64,000 nucleotides of DNA from assembly GCA_020137815.1 (NCBI GenBank), contig CM035362.1, positions 4,254,508 to 4,318,507 of the forward strand, in the 5' to 3' direction. The notes under the pieces are model-generated. The model was not told the DNA's origin, searched no databases, and saw only the letters and a list, made by a program, of their open reading frames with translations. How positions within the stretch are numbered: position 1 is the first letter of the stretch; each line of letters starts with the position of its first letter. Position numbers and translations under genes: made by a program. This stretch comes from Hormiphora californensis. Its lineage: Eukaryota > Ctenophora > Tentaculata > Cydippida > Pleurobrachiidae. Positions 45,801 to 54,938 of the stretch are shown here, piece after piece.

Positions 45801-46397
45801 GTGAGTGAGGGATCCACCACTCAACCGGACCTGGGAGGAGGGGGTATGGGCGAGGCCTGAGCGAGGGGGGTTTCATGGGTGAGGGATGGATCCACCACCG
45901 TACCTGGGAGATTATGGGTAAGGGATGGGGTAGGTAGGAGGGAACTTATGTAGCAGAGATTGTGGGAGGGATTCACCACTCTGCCGGACCTGGGAGGGGG
46001 ATGGGGATTATGTGTTTCATGGGTGAGGGAGGGGTAGGTAGGAGGGGATTAGGTAGCATAGATTATGGGAGGGATTCACCTGGGAGGGGGGATTATGGGC
46101 AAGGGAAGGCACCTGGTAGGGGGTAAATTTCCTGTATTGGTCCGGTAAATTTGGGGTCGGTAAATCGGACTGAACTTGTTAGGCTAAGCATCTTAATCTT
46201 ATCGGCACCGTCACACTTTGTACTTGATCATTCAATAATACTAAGCTATTCAATCATTCTCTCTTTCTCTCTATCTCTAAGTACCTGGTCATTCATTTCG
46301 CTGGGGTGCAGACTGGCAACCTCTGCGGACAGGTGGGAAGTGCCACTGTCACTGTCGGAACTATCGTGGTACAACTCCTGGGAACTACCAACACCCT
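30532..46397 (-). CDS. FRY-like: Furry (FRY/MOR2-PAG1 family), C-terminal half
   Basis: Exons in sense order include 46397-46285, 45750-45614, 45454-45348, 45136-45030, 42663-42562, 42435-42344, 41640-about 41521, 39844-39719, 39090-38962, 37352-37214, 36770-36626, 36450-36357, 35948-35842, 35657-35482, 35289-35125, 34947-34786, 33887-33757, 33550-33441, 33196-33099, 32925-32757, 32310-about 32163, 32051-31920, 31552-31443, 31172-31070, 30830-about 30725 and 30622-30532. The diagnostic stretch is RHYAGRSFE then IFRCLDTE and GYIVECLLTLE, which matches the conserved Furry core. Other matches are VADDIAQICRERG, VCKYINDAYIEY, QQILKLIIAHSSSISLP and RHLHFHYCSLY. Furry is a very large HEAT-like scaffold that activates NDR/Trc kinases in cell morphogenesis. 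Only the C-terminal half is seen; the N-terminal exons are not found to the right. The final exon is uncertain. Nearly every intron holds junction-copying repeats. Confidence 0.85.
31173..31440 (-). repeat. intronic pyrimidine-AG repeat next to a Furry acceptor
   Basis: Minus-strand units CTCCTCAGTATCTCTCTCTT then AGTTAAAGTAACAAAC repeat about six times. The CTCCTCAG part equals the real acceptor at 31172. Confidence 0.8.
31553..31725 (-). repeat. array copying acceptor and start of a Furry exon
   Basis: Four decoy units of GTTGCTAG then GTAACCAAGACGCTGAGAAA upstream of the real junction at 31552. Confidence 0.88.
32311..32590 (-). repeat. duplicated acceptor plus exon start, and intron repeats
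   Basis: A second copy of CTCCTTCAG then AGTCCAGGCAGTTCAGATGA lies near 32400-32445, with GGGTGTCAAGAAGTGGGCC repeats around it. Confidence 0.8.
33200..33430 (-). repeat. intronic pyrimidine-AG repeat family in Furry
   Basis: About six units; the minus strand reads CTCTCCCCTAGTTAAAGTAAC. The same family occurs at 34955-35115 and 36460-36620. Confidence 0.8.
33588..33745. repeat. (CAAA)n tract
   Basis: Imperfect tetranucleotide repeat adjacent to a Furry exon. Long frames here are Val/Cys/Leu/Phe strings without support. Confidence 0.95.
33888..34655 (-). repeat. 44-bp array copying a Furry 3' acceptor and exon start (18 copies in all)
   Basis: Seventeen decoy units precede the real acceptor at 33887. 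Each reads on the minus strand CTTCCCCCAG then GTCCATGCAGTCGATTCCAG and ATGACACC, the first bases of exon 33757-33887 (SMQSIPDDT). Unit length is 42-46 bp. Confidence 0.95.
35384..35472. repeat. (TTTG)n tract
   Basis: Tetranucleotide repeat immediately downstream (sense) of the exon ending at 35482. Confidence 0.95.
36200..36356 (-). repeat. diverged copies of a Furry exon end and donor
   Basis: TTACCGTTTTCTTAGAATTT (near 36275) and TTACTGTTTCCTTAGAGTTT (near 36205) copy the real exon end plus donor at 36351-36370. Confidence 0.65.
36771..37000 (-). repeat. array copying acceptor and start of a Furry exon
   Basis: Decoys near 36870 and 36975 read on the minus strand CCCCAG then CCCTGACGC, as at the real acceptor 36770. 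G runs follow. Confidence 0.7.
37081..37148. mobile_element. short pogo-like MITE remnant
   Basis: Inverted termini CAGTCGGACCCCG and CGGGGTCCGACTG. The same termini bound the 56847-56986 element. Confidence 0.65.
37360..37440 (-). repeat. duplicate of a Furry acceptor and exon start
   Basis: About 50 bp (TTGGCAAGGAGCTCTAGTGT...ACTCAGATCTGA) repeats the first bases of exon 37214-37352 and its acceptor. Confidence 0.8.
37500..38961 (-). repeat. array copying a Furry exon end and donor, split by an insertion
   Basis: About eight copies of the end of exon 38962-39090 (minus strand: TTCCCTGGTGTTATACACCT...ACTGG then donor GTGAGTTACC). They are separated by GGTTACCATGGTTACC units and lie at 37500-37661 and 38500-38961. 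Confidence 0.92.
37662..38500. mobile_element. 839-bp insertion with GGTGTGCTATTT inverted termini
   Basis: Termini GGTGTGCTATTT and AAATAGCACACC. It sits inside one unit of the Furry donor array. The interior has AAAATGAACATTTTT repeats (38120-38205) and no coding frame that I recognise. Confidence 0.65.
39855..40470. repeat. GA tract and low-complexity block
   Basis: (GA)n at 39850-39990, then homopolymer-rich sequence to about 40470 resembling 7880-8345. It lies just upstream of the Furry acceptor at 39844. Frames are unsupported. Confidence 0.75.
40490..40675. repeat. AACAACATTAACAAC repeat
   Basis: Tandem trinucleotide-like units, continued at 41450-41520 on the far side of the foldback insertion, next to the donor side of a Furry exon. 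Confidence 0.75.
40676..41444. mobile_element. 769-bp foldback element
   Basis: Ends are inverted copies of TAACGGGTGACAACTAAAAA, with arms of roughly 200 bp. Flanks are TTAA on the left and TTAT on the right. Internal tandem duplication of GATACAGCTTC...GACAATTTTGAA. A solo fragment lies at 6930-7066. Confidence 0.8.
42160..42343 (-). repeat. array copying a Furry exon end and donor
   Basis: Three decoy copies of TGCAAGCTACTCCCTGAATA then TAAGAG and GTAACT (minus strand) beyond the real junction at 42344. Confidence 0.85.
42690..42811. repeat. (GA)n tract
   Basis: Nearly pure dinucleotide repeat in a Furry intron. Confidence 0.95.
42836..43740. mobile_element. tandem copies of the AT-rich element carrying a Furry exon end
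   Basis: Three copies of the element seen at 21600-21815. Two of them (near 43300-43330 and 43715-43745) run on into TTACCTCAAAGCTACG-type sequence, a copy of the end and donor of exon 45030-45136 (HYAGRSFE). Confidence 0.65.
43963..44903. mobile_element. 941-bp foldback element
   Basis: Arms are reverse complements with termini TTAGTCAGGGCATATGAT and ATCATATGCCCTGACTAA. It interrupts another copy of the AT-rich element, so it is a nested, younger insertion. Confidence 0.82.
45180..45284. mobile_element. short MITE with CCAGGAACCGACC termini, copy 2
   Basis: About 85-90% similar by eye to 28162-28272, in a Furry intron. Confidence 0.7.
45455..46110 (-). repeat. decoy acceptor copies at two Furry exons
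   Basis: 45470-45535 holds one diverged copy of the acceptor and start of exon 45348-45454. 45751-46110 holds about five copies of CCTCCCAG then GTCCGGTTGAGTGGTGGATC, as at the acceptor of exon 45614-45750. Confidence 0.78.
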
Positions 46398-46770
46398 CTG
46401 AAACAGAGAGAGGAAGGTTAGGAGTGATGTAGTAACAAAGTGGGGGAGGGGTGGTTGGGAGGTTAGGAGAGATGGAGAGTAACACGAGGGGAAGGGGGTT
46501 TTAGTTAATGGACAATGGAAAATATAATATCATGGGGGGGGGGGGGCATAGATTTGGGGACACGGAGTAACGGGGGAGAAGTGGATTTCAAAAAATATCA
46601 GGGATGGGATGGGAGGGGGTACTGCTGTTTAGTACAAACGAACAAACTCACACACACACTTGCACTCGCGATCATGCCATGCTCTCTCACCCCTTACTCA
46701 ACAAGTGGTGCTTGATCTGACCTAATGCATTCCACTTTCGTCCTTCTCTGCAATGTCTATTCCCTCTGAG

Positions 46771-46821
<51 letters not shown>

Positions 46822-47145
46822 CCCCTATTGACACTTTTGACAGCTACTAATGGGTGTAGGCAAAACCACTCTAATGGAAACCACAGCACTCATGTTTGAC
46901 CACAGCACTCCAAGACCTGTTTGGTCAATTCAGTTAATATTAAAAGTGTACTATTTTATCGTTTATCGTTAAAAATGTGTCTTCGTTCACTATTTTATCG
47001 TTTGTTCTTCATATTACTGAATTGAGCTCCAAAGTTTCCAAAGTTAGTACATTTGTCTTCCAAAAGTTCCCAAATTCACTACTAATCATATTGCCCAGAT
47101 CAATATTGCCTTATCATTTGTTTTCCAAAAGTTCGGTTGTTCACC
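46398..47145. other. region between Furry exons and the H-NOX-like gene
   Basis: Contains G runs, a CTCAACAAGTGGTGC motif, a (CT)n tract at 46775-46817 and AT-rich promoter-like sequence before 47146. No exon was recognised. Confidence 0.4.
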
Positions 47146-48234
47146 ATGTACGGCTACATGTTTGAAGCGATAAAAGCGGGTATTCTGGAGAACTACAGTC
47201 CTACAGTGTGGTATGGGATGAGTGAAGCTGTGAACTCTCCCCTTGATTTTGAAATATTCTCTGATTACGATGAGAAGCTGCTCAAAGATCTTGCAGGAGG
47301 TAAACGAAATTTGAATAAGGCTGTAAAGGCTCTTTACCTTACCAAGTGGTAAATAACCTTGCTTCTAAATTTGTTCTCTACCTCAAACTTGTTGAGTTAC
47401 CTCAAAACCAGGAACCGACCGAATCAGGAAATACTGGTCCCTGATTGGCTGATATCCAGTCACGCTCAAACCTCATTTTTCAGCTTTTGCAGCACATTTC
47501 CGTTTCACTGAGGATAATGCCTGGGAGTACTTTGGAGGATGGTACATAAAATATCTGTTCACCCACTGGAAGATGGAAAAAGTTGCCCGAGACCCACACT
47601 CTTTCTTCAGGTACCTGGTACACCCACACTCTTTCTTTTTTATTTTCTAACCCTCGCGAAAAGAGAGTCGAGCTAGGCAATCTTTTTTCAGGTGCACCTC
47701 ATTGGTCAAGATAAGATTGGAAATCTCGTATTGTATTCAAATTATAAATTTCCAAAGTTTTAACTCAAATAGTATTAATCAATTAATTAATTAACTAATT
47801 AGTACGTTACCTCTTGTTTCAGAACTTGGAATGATTTTCAGCAGTACAAACTAGCAGACTTTCCCAACATGCTCATGATATACTTTAAGGTATGTTAGCT
47901 ATTAAATGATGATTTATAGGCATACTTTAAATTACTGATTTATAGGCTCCGTTCCCGGTTCCGTCTAGTTTGTCACTATAATACCCTATTTCAATTTTAC
48001 TCTTCCAAAAGGGTGGAGCACAAATTTGACAACTGGTATGCGAGTTGCCATGGCAACTATAATTCCAAAATTCTGTTTTGTCAGGTGTACCCCGAGCTGA
48101 AAACTGGGTTCAGATTGGCAGCTGTGCTGGGTATAAACTCTTACGCTCGGTTCATTCTTGGTTTTGTGAACTGTGTCTGCGGGGAACTCTTTGTGAAGGA
48201 AACTAAAAAGGTAAGAATACTTTGTGTGGGGTAA
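47146..48234 (+). CDS. H-NOX-like (haem-NO/oxygen-binding) domain protein, divergent
   Basis: Four exons: 47146-47299, 47484-47610, 47823-47889 and 48085-48210, reading on to a stop at 48234 if the last donor (GTAAGA) is not used. The start MYGYMFEAIKAGILENYSPTVW matches the N-terminus of H-NOX domains of soluble guanylate cyclase. Later stretches fit the same fold (YFGGWYIKYLF, ADFPNM, ARFILGFVNCVCGELF). The proximal haem-ligand His expected about eight residues before the Pro of PNM is Gln here (NDFQQYKL), and no YxSxR motif is seen, so gas sensing by the usual haem chemistry is doubtful. It encodes about 160 residues. No cyclase domain follows in the window. A duplicate of the exon 2 end and donor (CACCCACACTCTTTC) lies at 47620-47640. 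It is transcribed opposite to Furry. Confidence 0.6.
47410..47466. mobile_element. truncated MITE with CCAGGAACCGACC terminus
   Basis: Left part of the 28162-28272 family, inside the first intron of the H-NOX-like gene. Confidence 0.65.
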
Positions 48235-48818
48235 CCATGGTAACAACATGGGGGAAAGATTGTTGCCATGGAAAAACTAGCTTTTCGTGTACCCTAATCT
48301 GAACCAGACAGGTGCGTGCTTCGGTAGACAATTGGGAAGTGTGTAGTAGTCAAGCAGGACTCACACGCGATACACTATATGTTTGTCAGGCCAATGCTCT
48401 GACAGCTATATGCCATGTATGTGCATTATATCAGGAGGTAAATATACTTTCCATATGAAGGGACAAGGTCACATGGAGTTGTAATTGGAATTTATGGGTA
48501 CAATTAAGGTAAGGTCTAATGGGAAGGGGGCAATTCAAAGTGAGACTTGGCAAACTTAAAATTAAAAGAACATTAAACTTACAAAAATACTGATTTTACT
48601 CGATCTATAAACACTCCCAGACACATAACAGTTACAAAAATATAATCTGATAAAAGAGTTTCACAGGGGGGACTCACAAGGGACAACAGTAACTTCACTC
48701 GGGGGTGCAGTTTGCAGTTGAGAGCTGCGGTGTCTGTGTGTGTTTTTTGCACCGCCCGTCATTCCGCCCACTTTGAGAGCTGAGGTGTTCCTCACGTTTT
48801 CCGGGGTCAGACAGAGTT

Positions 48819-50477
48819 TCACTCCATATTCCTATACATCACAACATTTTTGAAATGCCCATCAACCACTTCTCCTGGCTCTTCCACCTCGATAATTTTC
48901 TCTGCTTCCATTTCAGTTTCTTCCATAGCACCGGTTTTTGAATTCAGGGGGTTGGGAGTCACAGTGATATCCTTTTTCTTTGCTCTTTCCTTCTTTGCCG
49001 GAACAAACTCTCCTTCCTTTCTGATCTTTGCTGGAACAAACTCTCCTTCCTTTTCCTTCCTCACTTTCTGCTTTTGTTTCCGATAAAACTCCTTCATTTC
49101 CGCTTCTGAATAGTACTGACAGACAAACACACCCTTCCATCGAATTCTATGCCGGGGCTGTTTTGATAACATCAACAAGGCCACAGCGTCCGCCTCCTTT
49201 TTAAAAAGAACCTTGATAGCCCGGGCCTTCTCAGGGTTCTCCCTACCAATCCGGGAGATGGTAGAAACGGAGTGGATCATTCCCGGCAGACTCATTCCTT
49301 CGAGGGTAGATCTGATGATCTCCCAAAGATCCTCACTGTTATTTTCTGGAACTCCACGGAATACAACACTTTGCTGGGAAGATCTCTCCTGAATTTGCTG
49401 GGAAGATGTCTCCTGAATCTGCTGGGAAGATGTCTCCTGAATCGGCTGGGAAGATGTCTCCTGAATCTGCTGGGAAGATGTCTCCTGAATCTGCTGGGAA
49501 GATGTCTCCTGAATCTGCTGGGAAGATGTCTCCTGAATCTGCTGGGAAGATGTCTCCTGAATCGGCCGATCCCTTGGTGACGCAGTCACCCCTACACTAG
49601 CCGTGCTAAGCGCGGCTAAACGAAGCCTGCGAAGCTGCTCCCTGGATGCCATCTCCTGAATCGACTGCTCCTGGAATTCTGGGGAATAGTGTTCCTTTGC
49701 TGAAGTGGATGACTTCATTTCTTTCTCATCAAAATCAGACTCAGCCAAAGGTGTGGACGTTTGGACTTCGGTGAAATCAAGTTTGTAGTAATCAGGATTC
49801 TTTTTTCCGAATGAGTTAGTAGCGGTCGCCTCGTGATAAGGCGGTGGACGATCTAGGTTTGGAGTCGGGGCGGATTCCTGAACCAGATCTCTTCCGATAT
49901 CTTCTTGCACAACAACATCTTCAGTAACAACAATCCCATCTATATCTTTATCTATCTCTTTATTTGCCTCTTTATCTGGTACCGGATCACTCTGATCCAC
50001 TCCAGGATCACCCTGATTAGTCCCAGAAGTGGTCACATTGAAGAGCCGCTGATCATGACCAACACACGGTTTAGTCGAATTGCAGACATCGCAGTAGTAA
50101 ATCTTCCCATTTTTGTCTATCCAGCACTTGTCAGGGGAGATAGCGTCCACAAGACCCTTATCGGGTGTAACGATGACACAAGTTTTAGGGCACTGTGAGA
50201 CATTCTCCGCGATAACGTCACCCTGTCCAACTATGACAGAAAGGAAGAGGACTCTGTCGGAGGTGACCCTGCCTTTGAACGATAGAATGCCACCTTGAGG
50301 AATAACCGCAAAACCTTCATCCACAAACTCAACAGTGTCCACAGCATCACTCTTGTTTCGATTCAGCTCCAGTTTTATTAGTGGTCCACCCGCTTTGGTA
50401 AGGCCACCGAGAAAGGGTATCGCAGGGACGTTCACATTTGCACCTACTTCATCCTTGGAGGAAACGCCCTGAAACAT
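48819..50477 (-). CDS. LINE ORF1-like protein, single open frame of 552 residues
   Basis: Uninterrupted frame from ATG at 50477. The N-terminal third has a Cys/His cluster (YYCDVCNSTKPCVGH). A disordered acidic middle leads into eight tandem copies of IQETSSQQ-type octapeptides (about residues 305-370), then a compact domain (VVFRGVPENNSEDLWEII, ISRIGRENPEKARAIKVLF) and a Lys-rich tail. That last domain resembles the RRM-type fold found in ORF1 proteins of non-LTR retrotransposons, which bind RNA and coat the transposition intermediate. No reverse transcriptase frame follows on the same strand. It may be a stranded or non-autonomous copy or a host-captured gene. The intact frame argues for recent activity or selection. 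Confidence 0.5.
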   Translation of the reverse strand: MFQGVSSKDEVGANVNVPAIPFLGGLTKAGGPLIKLELNRNKSDAVDTVEFVDEGFAVIPQGGILSFKGRVTSDRVLFLSVIVGQGDVIAENVSQCPKTCVIVTPDKGLVDAISPDKCWIDKNGKIYYCDVCNSTKPCVGHDQRLFNVTTSGTNQGDPGVDQSDPVPDKEANKEIDKDIDGIVVTEDVVVQEDIGRDLVQESAPTPNLDRPPPYHEATATNSFGKKNPDYYKLDFTEVQTSTPLAESDFDEKEMKSSTSAKEHYSPEFQEQSIQEMASREQLRRLRLAALSTASVGVTASPRDRPIQETSSQQIQETSSQQIQETSSQQIQETSSQQIQETSSQPIQETSSQQIQETSSQQIQERSSQQSVVFRGVPENNSEDLWEIIRSTLEGMSLPGMIHSVSTISRIGRENPEKARAIKVLFKKEADAVALLMLSKQPRHRIRWKGVFVCQYYSEAEMKEFYRKQKQKVRKEKEGEFVPAKIRKEGEFVPAKKERAKKKDITVTPNPLNSKTGAMEETEMEAEKIIEVEEPGEVVDGHFKNVVMYRNME

Positions 50478-53400
50478 TCAAATTGTTTGAAACAAGGAGA
50501 GGCCCTGAATAGCTAGCCTAGAATGTACTGTCTGGCGGCTCAGATGGGGTCTGCGGCGCCAGACAGAGAATGCGTTAGGACATCGCAGCTTGCACGGACA
50601 GTGAATTTAGCTAGAATGCATGCATGGTGAGTGGTGACACAACAAGAAGAAACGGTATCTCACTTTTTGTTTGTCGGTTGAGATTTTAACACGAATCTGG
50701 CCGGGGAAGGCATTAGAAACCCGGAAATCTCCATCGTTCGAGAGTTTTGATGTTTGGCTACCCATTATAATCGTCCATGATTCTACCGGTGCAGTTTACA
50801 TTATAAAGCTGTTAATAGGGGTGATTTGGTTAGTGATATGGAACCATTATCAAGATTTGTTGAGCCTTTACCGATGTTTTAAAATCCATACCCAACTTCC
50901 CATAGCCCACCATACTTTGTTGAGTAAGGGGGAAGAGTCTCAGTCTTCCCCTTTACTCAACAAACCCTACTACAACTTGTTACTCAACAAACTACAACAG
51001 CGGGATGAAACGATATGCGTGATAGACGTCTTTCTGCTTAATTTTACTAAATCTCGTGACAGCTGTCATGTGTTGTTGAACAATAAGCTGAGTTGGGATT
51101 TGTTGAGTAAATAACCCCTTACAGAGCAACTTGCAAAAAGGTACGGGTACTTTTGTCCCGTTGGGGTATGTTGCACAGCGGGGTATGTAGCGCAGCGCCA
51201 CACCTAATTTTATCGGGTTGTTAGCACTCGTGCTGCGCCGGTAAGTTCGGGTATGTTTACTAACATACCCAAGTGCTTATGCTGCATTCTCGGAGGATGC
51301 AAACCCAGTCATCGCGCGTCTTTCCAAGCTGGGGGTGCAGAAGAGCGCACAAAGGACTAGCAAATCCTATCATATGAATAGAGGGAGAGAGCACAATGCA
51401 GTAACACGCGATGTCTTAATTCTAACTTGTTATGCTCGATTACTCTCTCGTTACATTGGAATTCGTTTCACTTTTGCTTGTCTCAGACACCAATAAGAGC
51501 TCTTCCCCTCACTAAAATACAACTTAAATCCGCCTCAAATACCAATATTCGAGCACATATGATCTCTCAGTCACCAGGAAGCAGTCTTCCCGGCAACGCA
51601 CAGTCCAATAGTTAGTTTAGGGCAGCATTTTTGGCCATACGTCCCTCCTCCCACCCCCTCCTCCCCGCCCCTCCGCCCCACCCACCTCCCCCACCCTGGC
51701 CCGTCCCAAAGTAGAGGACTTTGCTAAACACCACACTACAGCGACAATCCTTGTGTTTTGGTGCACTAAGTCGCTTATCGCGTGTAACAAGTCACAAATT
51801 TTCTTATCTGCCCCACCCGACTTGTCTTCTAGAATATTTTACATTCTAGTGGTGTTGCAATCAGTCCTACCCCTTGTTTGTGTTTGATCGTTCTCGTTTA
51901 TCTTTATCTCTAATGGAAAAGGATACTCCTCTCATCAAGAAGTCACGGTATCAATCACATCCATCAAGGTCGTAAGCTTGTCAGTCCGTATTGTATGTTG
52001 TTTAAAAATTAAATTCATAAATCCCCTATTATACTAAAACGCTCACTCAACAAGTCGGGGATGGTTATGGTTATGGGATGTGTGTAGTGGAGGCTCTTGC
52101 GGTGTTTTCCGCGCCGTGGGGGCTTCTGCTTGTGTCGTTGCTGGTAACTTCCACCTCTCACATAACAAGTCCGATTCAGTCCACCTCCGCGTGGTCCATC
52201 CTGGTAACGTCATTCTGTTAAGGGAGAGAGAGAGTGGGTGAGCGAGTTAGAGAGAGTTCTGAGAGAGTGACGGCTAAATGACTACGGACGTCCAGACAAC
52301 TTCTGGATTCTGACTCACGTCAACCCCGCTATATACAGCAACCCCTGAGGGCTCTGCCCGTCGACCCGGCTGCTGTCGCCTGCAAAACAGCTCTCTTGCC
52401 CATGGCTGTCTTTATGACAGGGCAGAGATAAACCCAGTAATAACCAAGTAGGGGCTGGTCGCCCCTGGGGAACCCCTGCCCAAATTTGCACCTAAAAACC
52501 TCTGCCTATTTAACCCCCACACCCTATTTGTTCCAAAAAACAGATCTAGACACAAAATAACTTACCCTACCACTACTTCAAACGTAACGCGCGAAAACGC
52601 CATGGTGAACAAAGTCCGACCCAGGCCGAACAAACTGCGCGCACAGTTCCAAGCCCAAGTTCTAGACTCCTCAGACACACCCTACCCCCCCCCCTAATCC
52701 CAAGCTCCGCACATGCGTGATCTCCACACCTACAACAAATCACCGAGCCTCAGACACGCACACCCCAAAACAAGGCAAGTGACAAACCTACAAATCTGAA
52801 AGACCCTTTAGTAGTCAGGGAAAAGCCCATTACAGTTTGGGACACTTAAACAATGGTACCCTTATTCAAATAGCAGACACGCTTACACTGAGACCCCTCG
52901 CATTAATTACGCGAAGCCTTGAGTGAACTGATACTGGTCAAATGCACTCAGGGACAACCATAGACGTTGTTTTACAGCAACTAATCTATAACCTGGCCAC
53001 CCGGCGATGGCAACATCGCCTGACCGGACCCTTGGGTCGTACTTGTGAATACATTACTAGCTAGCTTAGACTACAAGACCCTTGGTGTAAAGATAAGCAT
53101 TTAATCCCTTGATAGGTAATCAATGATATCCGGCAAATCACCTACTTCCACAGTTGTCGCGACAGTGGTAACCAAAGACCAACCAATTGGACGGTAAGTC
53201 CCATCACATGTCTGCGGGGAAAGATTTCTCCGTGCCAAATCCGACACAGACTCGCATGCTCCTTTTGCGGTACCATAAAGAGACTGCTGGGAAACCAGTG
53301 GAATCTAAGTGGAATCATACCGACAGTGACCCTGCGTGTGGGGGTCATCTGGCAAGGAGTGAGGTCAGTAACGGGCCGGCTGAGGGGTCATCAATAACCT

Positions 53401-54938
53401 CAGCATGGGGTGGAACGACGGGAGGTACTGAACACACACACACACACTCAACAAGTCGCAGTATTAGTGCCAAAACATTCCGCTCACCAATACTCGATAC
53501 AAATTGGCCCGCACACTTTCCGCCCATCGAAATTATACTCGCTCATCAGAATGCTCTCAAAATTTTGTAAACCAATATTTTCATTTCTAGTTTCAAGATG
53601 ATCACAATCAATTCACTGATTCAATGTTTTCATTCCAAATGTTTTCATTCCAAATGTTTTCATTCCAAATGTTTTCATTCCAAATGTTTTCATTCATAAT
53701 TAGTTAAAGTTTTTATATTTCCATTCATTGTATACATGGTATACCTTATTAATATTATTGATTCGAAAGCACCAGAGTCATATTAGATTGATGTCAAATG
53801 ATTTTATGCTGCAGTTACCCCAAGAAAATTTATTGGTATTTTTCCATTGTTTCTTGCTTAAATTATTTTAGAATTCGGACTGAAAAACGAGAATTTTCAT
53901 CTACACCACCATTATTATATCTAGCTTGCGAATGAGCCTTATAACTAGTATGTATAGCTAAAGTTACTGAGAAGAATTAAGTTTTACGATCTAGAAGTAT
54001 GATTTCATATTCTTTCACCGACGACTGACCCCGACAGACAGAAGACGATCTGGTGGTGATTCCGAAAGGATGATCCGGCACTATGCTGTCTCGCCTGTTC
54101 GGCGAGACTTGGCTGTGTGACTGTTTACAGTCCCAGATGAGTGGTCCAAACCAAACCAAACCAAACTTGTTATGCTCTCTTTTCGGAACGTGTTCGTCTA
54201 GACATTGCGCGTCGCGGGTGAACGAGCTAACCCGGGTGAACGAGCTAACAATAGTGAACTTACATGCGATATACTACATCGCGCGCATGTAATTGCACTA
54301 TTGTTAGCTCGTTCACCCGGGTTTGGTACAGCCCGCGACGCGCAATGTCGAGACGAACACGTTCCGAAAATGCAGTATCAGCATAGTCAAGGGCTACATC
54401 TTTGCACCTCCAGCTCGGAAAGACACGCGATTGTTAGAGCTGCATGCTCCGAGAAGAGAGCATTATGGTTAACATACCCGGGTACTTTTTTGTAAGTTGG
54501 TCCTTAACTCAACAAGTGGTATCAGATATACACTGACAAAGCATACACATGCGTTTTGATGTTACACTAAACATACGCTTGGTATTTGTTTATTTACTCA
54601 ACAACTTGGTATCAGTTTGGGAGTCACCGCGTCACACCGCTCAAAGAGCTTGGTAGAACGTCGGCTTAGTATCACCAACCAACCAACCAATTTGGTATTA
54701 GAAAAGTAAGACACGGGTTTTTAATAGTTTGAATAAAATGTGCGTACTAAAAGCTATAAGAATAAAGTGGTAGGGGTATGAAAAAAATAAGTTAAACTCT
54801 TAATAATAATTGTATAGCAAGGATACACTCCTTTCAAACAAACACATGTCTACCAAATGTTTAATATAACAGTGCCATATAACAGATCCCATGGTGACAT
54901 GGAGCTTGCTGTTGCCATGGTTACACAACGAACACGTT
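50478..54938. other. gene-poor stretch
   Basis: No exon was recognised. Features are a GTCTGGCGGCTCAGATGGGG motif (50521), hairpins built on TTACTCAACAA (50915-50965, others near 52045, 53445, 54505, 54595), a C-rich stretch (51640-51710) and tandem ATTCCAAATGTTTTC (53628-53695). The frames at 53142-53570 look non-coding. Confidence 0.4.
54180..54370. mobile_element. 191-bp inverted-repeat element
   Basis: Arms TTTTCGGAACGTGTTCGTCT and AGACGAACACGTTCCGAAAA. CCCGGGTGAACGAGCTAAC units are repeated inside, once in tandem. No coding content. Confidence 0.75.

Noticed and set aside
53142-53570. Overlapping frames of 68 and 127 residues on opposite strands
   Set aside because: No splice-bounded exon, no recognisable domain, and the plus frame runs through a CA repeat.
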